A DNA stretch of 64,000 nt from Actinoplanes italicus (lineage in GTDB: Bacteria > Actinomycetota > Actinomycetes > Mycobacteriales > Micromonosporaceae): contig NZ_PVMZ01000031.1 of NCBI RefSeq assembly GCF_003001815.1, positions 1-64,000 on the forward strand, in the 5' to 3' direction. Each line of letters opens with the position of its first letter. The first letter of the stretch is position 1. The notes under the pieces were generated by a model. The model saw only the letters and a program-made list of their open reading frames with translations, did not search any database and was not told where the DNA came from. Shown here piece after piece: positions 61,700 through 64,000 of this stretch. The position numbers and the translations under genes are program-made.

Positions 61700-62752
61700 A
61701 TGTTGAAGAAGCGCGCGACGGTACGCCAGATCGCCGCCGAGACCGGTCTGTCCATCGCCACGGTTTCCCGTGTCCTCAACGGTCAGGACAACGTCGCGCC
61801 GCGGACCCGTGAGCTGGTTCTGCATGCCGCCGGGCGGCTCGGTCACGACGGGCCCGCCCGGCGGGCCGCAACGACCGGCGGCGTGTTCGTGCGTTGCCCG
61901 TACCTGCTGGATGATTATTTCGGTCCGATGGTCTCGTCGATCATCGAGACCGTGGAGCTGCACGGCCTGACCGCCGTCGTCAACGCGGGCACCGCGGCTC
62001 GGCGGCCGGGCATGCTGACCGGCCTGCCGAAGACGGCCGGGCTGGCGGGCGGGGTGCTGATCCTGCCGCCGGAGGAGCCGGAGGAACTGGCCCGGCTGCG
62101 TGACCAGAGGTTCCCGTTCGTCGTGCTGGACCCGCGGACCAGCCCGCCGCGCGACATCGTGGCCGTGTCGAGCGCGCACGTGACCGGGGCCCGGCTGGTG
62201 ATGGCGCATCTCGTGGAGCTGGGTCATCGGCAGGTCGGCATCATCGCGGGGCCGAAGGAGTGGCTGGTCACGACGTCGCGGATGGCCGGGCACGTGGCGG
62301 CGCTCGCCGACGCCGGGGTGCTGCCGTCGCCGGAGCGGATCCGGTTCGTCAACGAGCCGAGCGTGGAGAACGGTTATCGCGCCGCCTGCGAGTTGCTCGA
62401 CCGGCCGCAGCGGCCCACCGCGCTGGCGTGCTTCAACGACAAGACCGCGGTGGGCGCGTTGCGGGCGGCCCGTGAGCGGGGCTTGCGTGTCCCTGACGAC
62501 CTGTCGATCGCGGGTTTCGACGACGCCGACATCGGACAGGCCACGCACCCGATGCTCACCACGGTCCACCAGCCGCTGGCCGAGATGGGCCGGATGGCGG
62601 TGACCATGCTGGTCCGCATGCTGAAGGGCCACGATCTGGACGCCCGCCACGTCGAACTCGGCACCGACCTGGTCATTCGCACCTCAACCGGCCCGGTGGC
62701 ACCGATCATTCAACGGGAACTCGGGCCCGGAGGCAGCGGCTCGACGTGCTGA
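61700..62752 (+). CDS. LacI-family transcriptional regulator
   Basis: The 350-residue regulator has a LacI-type HTH (ATVRQIAAETGLSIATVSRVLNGQDNVAPRTRELV) with hinge, and a periplasmic-binding-protein-like sugar-sensing domain (HLVELGHRQVGIIAGP; ALACFNDKTAVGALRAARERGLRVPDDLSIAGFDD; LTTVHQPLAEMG). ATG 61700 follows GGGG; the longer frame from 61574 is not supported. It probably represses the divergent ricin/beta-helix gene until a sugar inducer is present. Its 3' end overlaps the convergent MFS gene by 43 bases. Confidence 0.92.
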   Translation: MLKKRATVRQIAAETGLSIATVSRVLNGQDNVAPRTRELVLHAAGRLGHDGPARRAATTGGVFVRCPYLLDDYFGPMVSSIIETVELHGLTAVVNAGTAARRPGMLTGLPKTAGLAGGVLILPPEEPEELARLRDQRFPFVVLDPRTSPPRDIVAVSSAHVTGARLVMAHLVELGHRQVGIIAGPKEWLVTTSRMAGHVAALADAGVLPSPERIRFVNEPSVENGYRAACELLDRPQRPTALACFNDKTAVGALRAARERGLRVPDDLSIAGFDDADIGQATHPMLTTVHQPLAEMGRMAVTMLVRMLKGHDLDARHVELGTDLVIRTSTGPVAPIIQRELGPGGSGSTC

Positions 62753-63897
62753 TCACCAACGCCGGCCTTCGCCGCCGGTGCGAGAACCGGCCGCGCCAGA
62801 ACCAACGGCACCGTGAGCCAGGCGGTGACCGCTACCGCGCCCAGACCCCAGGTCAGGCTGGTCGCCTCCGCGAGGAAGCCGATCGCGGGTGGCCCGACCA
62901 GCAGCCCGGTCGTGCTCATCGTCGCCGCCGCCGTGAGCGCCGCCGCGCCGTGCCGCGCGGCGGCCACGTAGAGGCACGGGCTCACCGCGGCCATGCCCAG
63001 CCCCACGCAGGCGAACCCGGCGAGCGCCGGAACGGCCCCTCCCACCAGCAGCGCCGTGAGCAGTCCCGCACCGGCCAGACCGCTGCCCGCGACGACGACC
63101 GCACGGTCACCCCAGCGATCACGCCAGCCGTCGGCGAAGAGCCTGGCCAGCAGCATCATGCCCGAGGTGACCGCGATCCCGAGCGGCAGCAGATGCTCGG
63201 CGGCGCCGACGCTCTCGAGATACAGCGCCGACCAGTCGGTGACCGCGCCCTCGGTGATCGTGGCGAGCAGCATGGCCGCGCCGAGACAGACGACGACCAC
63301 GGACGGGCGGGCCCATCGGCGGCCGACGGGCTCCTTCGAGGACGGCTCGTCGCTGAGCAGTCCGGCCGCCGCCGCCACCACGGCTGTGACCAGCACCGCG
63401 CCGGCCACCGCGAAGTGCGCCGCCACCGCGTCCGTCATCGACGTGATCGCCGAGGCCAGCAGTGCGGCGCCGAAGATCCCACCGCTGAACGTGGCGTGCA
63501 GCCTGGCCATCGTGGTCCGGCCCGACCGGCTCTCCAGCGCGGCGCCCTGGGCGTTCATGGCGACGTTCAGACAACCCACCGCAACGCCGTCGATCAGCAG
63601 TACGGCGAGCAGCCACCCGTAGGCGGGCGCGGTCGCGAGACCGGCCAGTGCGGCGGCCAGCACCATCACGGCCGACAACGCGAGACGACGCGAGCCGAGG
63701 GCCGCCATCAGCTTCGGCACCAGCGGGGCGGAGATCACCGCCCCGGCACCGGCGGCCAGCAGCAGCATGCCGACCTCGGCGGTCGACAGGTGCAGGCGGT
63801 CGCTGATCGCGGGAATGCGCGACGCCCACGTCGAGTACTGGAAGCCGAGGGCTCCGAACAGGGCGGCGATCGACAATTGTGAACGGCGGAACGACAT
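62710..63897 (-). CDS. MFS transporter
   Basis: The 395-residue protein has about twelve membrane helices. The N-terminus FGALGFQYSTWASRIPAISDRLHLSTAEVGMLLLAAGAGA and the VPKLMAALGSRRLAL loop are typical of the YbjJ-like MFS subfamily of unknown substrate. It starts seven bases after a GNAT gene on the same strand, suggesting an operon. Export of an acetylated or related small molecule is conceivable but not shown. Confidence 0.9.
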   Translation of the reverse strand: MSFRRSQLSIAALFGALGFQYSTWASRIPAISDRLHLSTAEVGMLLLAAGAGAVISAPLVPKLMAALGSRRLALSAVMVLAAALAGLATAPAYGWLLAVLLIDGVAVGCLNVAMNAQGAALESRSGRTTMARLHATFSGGIFGAALLASAITSMTDAVAAHFAVAGAVLVTAVVAAAAGLLSDEPSSKEPVGRRWARPSVVVVCLGAAMLLATITEGAVTDWSALYLESVGAAEHLLPLGIAVTSGMMLLARLFADGWRDRWGDRAVVVAGSGLAGAGLLTALLVGGAVPALAGFACVGLGMAAVSPCLYVAAARHGAAALTAAATMSTTGLLVGPPAIGFLAEATSLTWGLGAVAVTAWLTVPLVLARPVLAPAAKAGVGDQHVEPLPPGPSSR

Positions 63898-63904
63898 GCC
63901 TGCC

Positions 63905-64000
63905 CTATCCGATCTCGCGGGTCATGTAGACGGCTCCCGGCCCGTACGACTCGGGCGGGGTGACGCGCCAGTGGGGGTGGAACCCGCACGCGGCCCAGAA
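63905..64000 (-). CDS. GNAT-family acetyltransferase, C-terminal fragment (continues beyond window)
   Basis: Only the last 31 residues are visible, reading in the minus strand from the window edge to TAG at 63905. The sequence FWAACGFHPHWRVTPPESYGP ending with a VYMTREIG tail matches the 'F-x-x-x-GF' and 'Y-M-T-R' pattern at the end of many GNAT proteins. It lies seven bases upstream of the MFS gene and is probably cotranscribed. Confidence 0.6.
   Translation of the reverse strand, partial: FWAACGFHPHWRVTPPESYGPGAVYMTREIG

Overview
The window is GC-rich (roughly 70%), densely coded actinobacterial chromosome. The gene set points to a filamentous soil actinomycete: an AfsR/SARP regulator, a ROK repressor beside a chitosanase, ricin-lectin-tagged secreted hydrolases, MEDS-domain anti-sigma signalling and a class F sortase. 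It is most like the Micromonosporaceae/Actinoplanes group; that placement is inference. No rRNA, tRNA, CRISPR array or intact insertion sequence was seen.

Region 1 (1-8.7 kb): the end of a LuxR-type regulator, a flavin monooxygenase with a small HTH-like partner, a Crp/Fnr regulator, a secreted S1 protease, a membrane-anchored protein, and an unusual trypsin-repeat-alpha/beta-hydrolase fusion followed by a 14-bp minisatellite. Region 2 (8.7-12.6 kb): a LysR regulator divergent from a DsbA-like oxidoreductase, a DMT exporter and an MFS exporter, closed by a strong terminator.

Region 3 (12.6-25.2 kb) is the most notable part. Eight co-directional genes encode PRPP synthetase, pseudouridine-5'-phosphate glycosidase (PsuG/IndA), an indigoidine-synthetase-type NRPS carrying a C-terminal tautomerase, a WrbA-like flavodoxin, uracil phosphoribosyltransferase, a TrpF-like barrel lacking the catalytic Cys, a DJ-1/PfpI protein and an alpha/beta hydrolase. 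A LuxR-type regulator and a SARP flank the operon, with repeat-rich DNA between them. PsuG plus an A-Ox-T-TE synthetase is the hallmark of indigoidine, minimycin and showdomycin-type C-nucleoside pathways. The added PRPP-using enzymes and the tautomerase suggest a variant not matched to a pathway I know.

Region 4 (25.2-36 kb): a secreted metzincin-like protease, a VanX-like dipeptidase with a polar amino-acid ABC transporter, a GGDEF protein and a CBM2-tagged esterase. Region 5 (36-47.3 kb) is a plant/fungal wall degradation island: a GDSL esterase with ricin domain, a GH11 xylanase, a GH43 enzyme, a NEP1-like protein (NLP) and a GH46 chitosanase with its divergent ROK regulator. A repeat-rich 42.5-43.3 kb segment interrupts it.

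Region 6 (47.5-58.6 kb): a MerR regulator, a MEDS-HATPase/MEDS-STAS pair, a decayed serine hydrolase, a GNAT enzyme, class F sortase with a DUF4397 surface protein, a SigK/RskA-like pair with a fasciclin protein, and a beta-propeller plus WXG100-like genes. Region 7 (58.6-64 kb): a duplicated gene remnant and a second copy of the 42.5-kb dispersed repeat, a ricin/beta-helix secreted protein divergent from a LacI regulator, an MFS transporter and the end of a GNAT gene.
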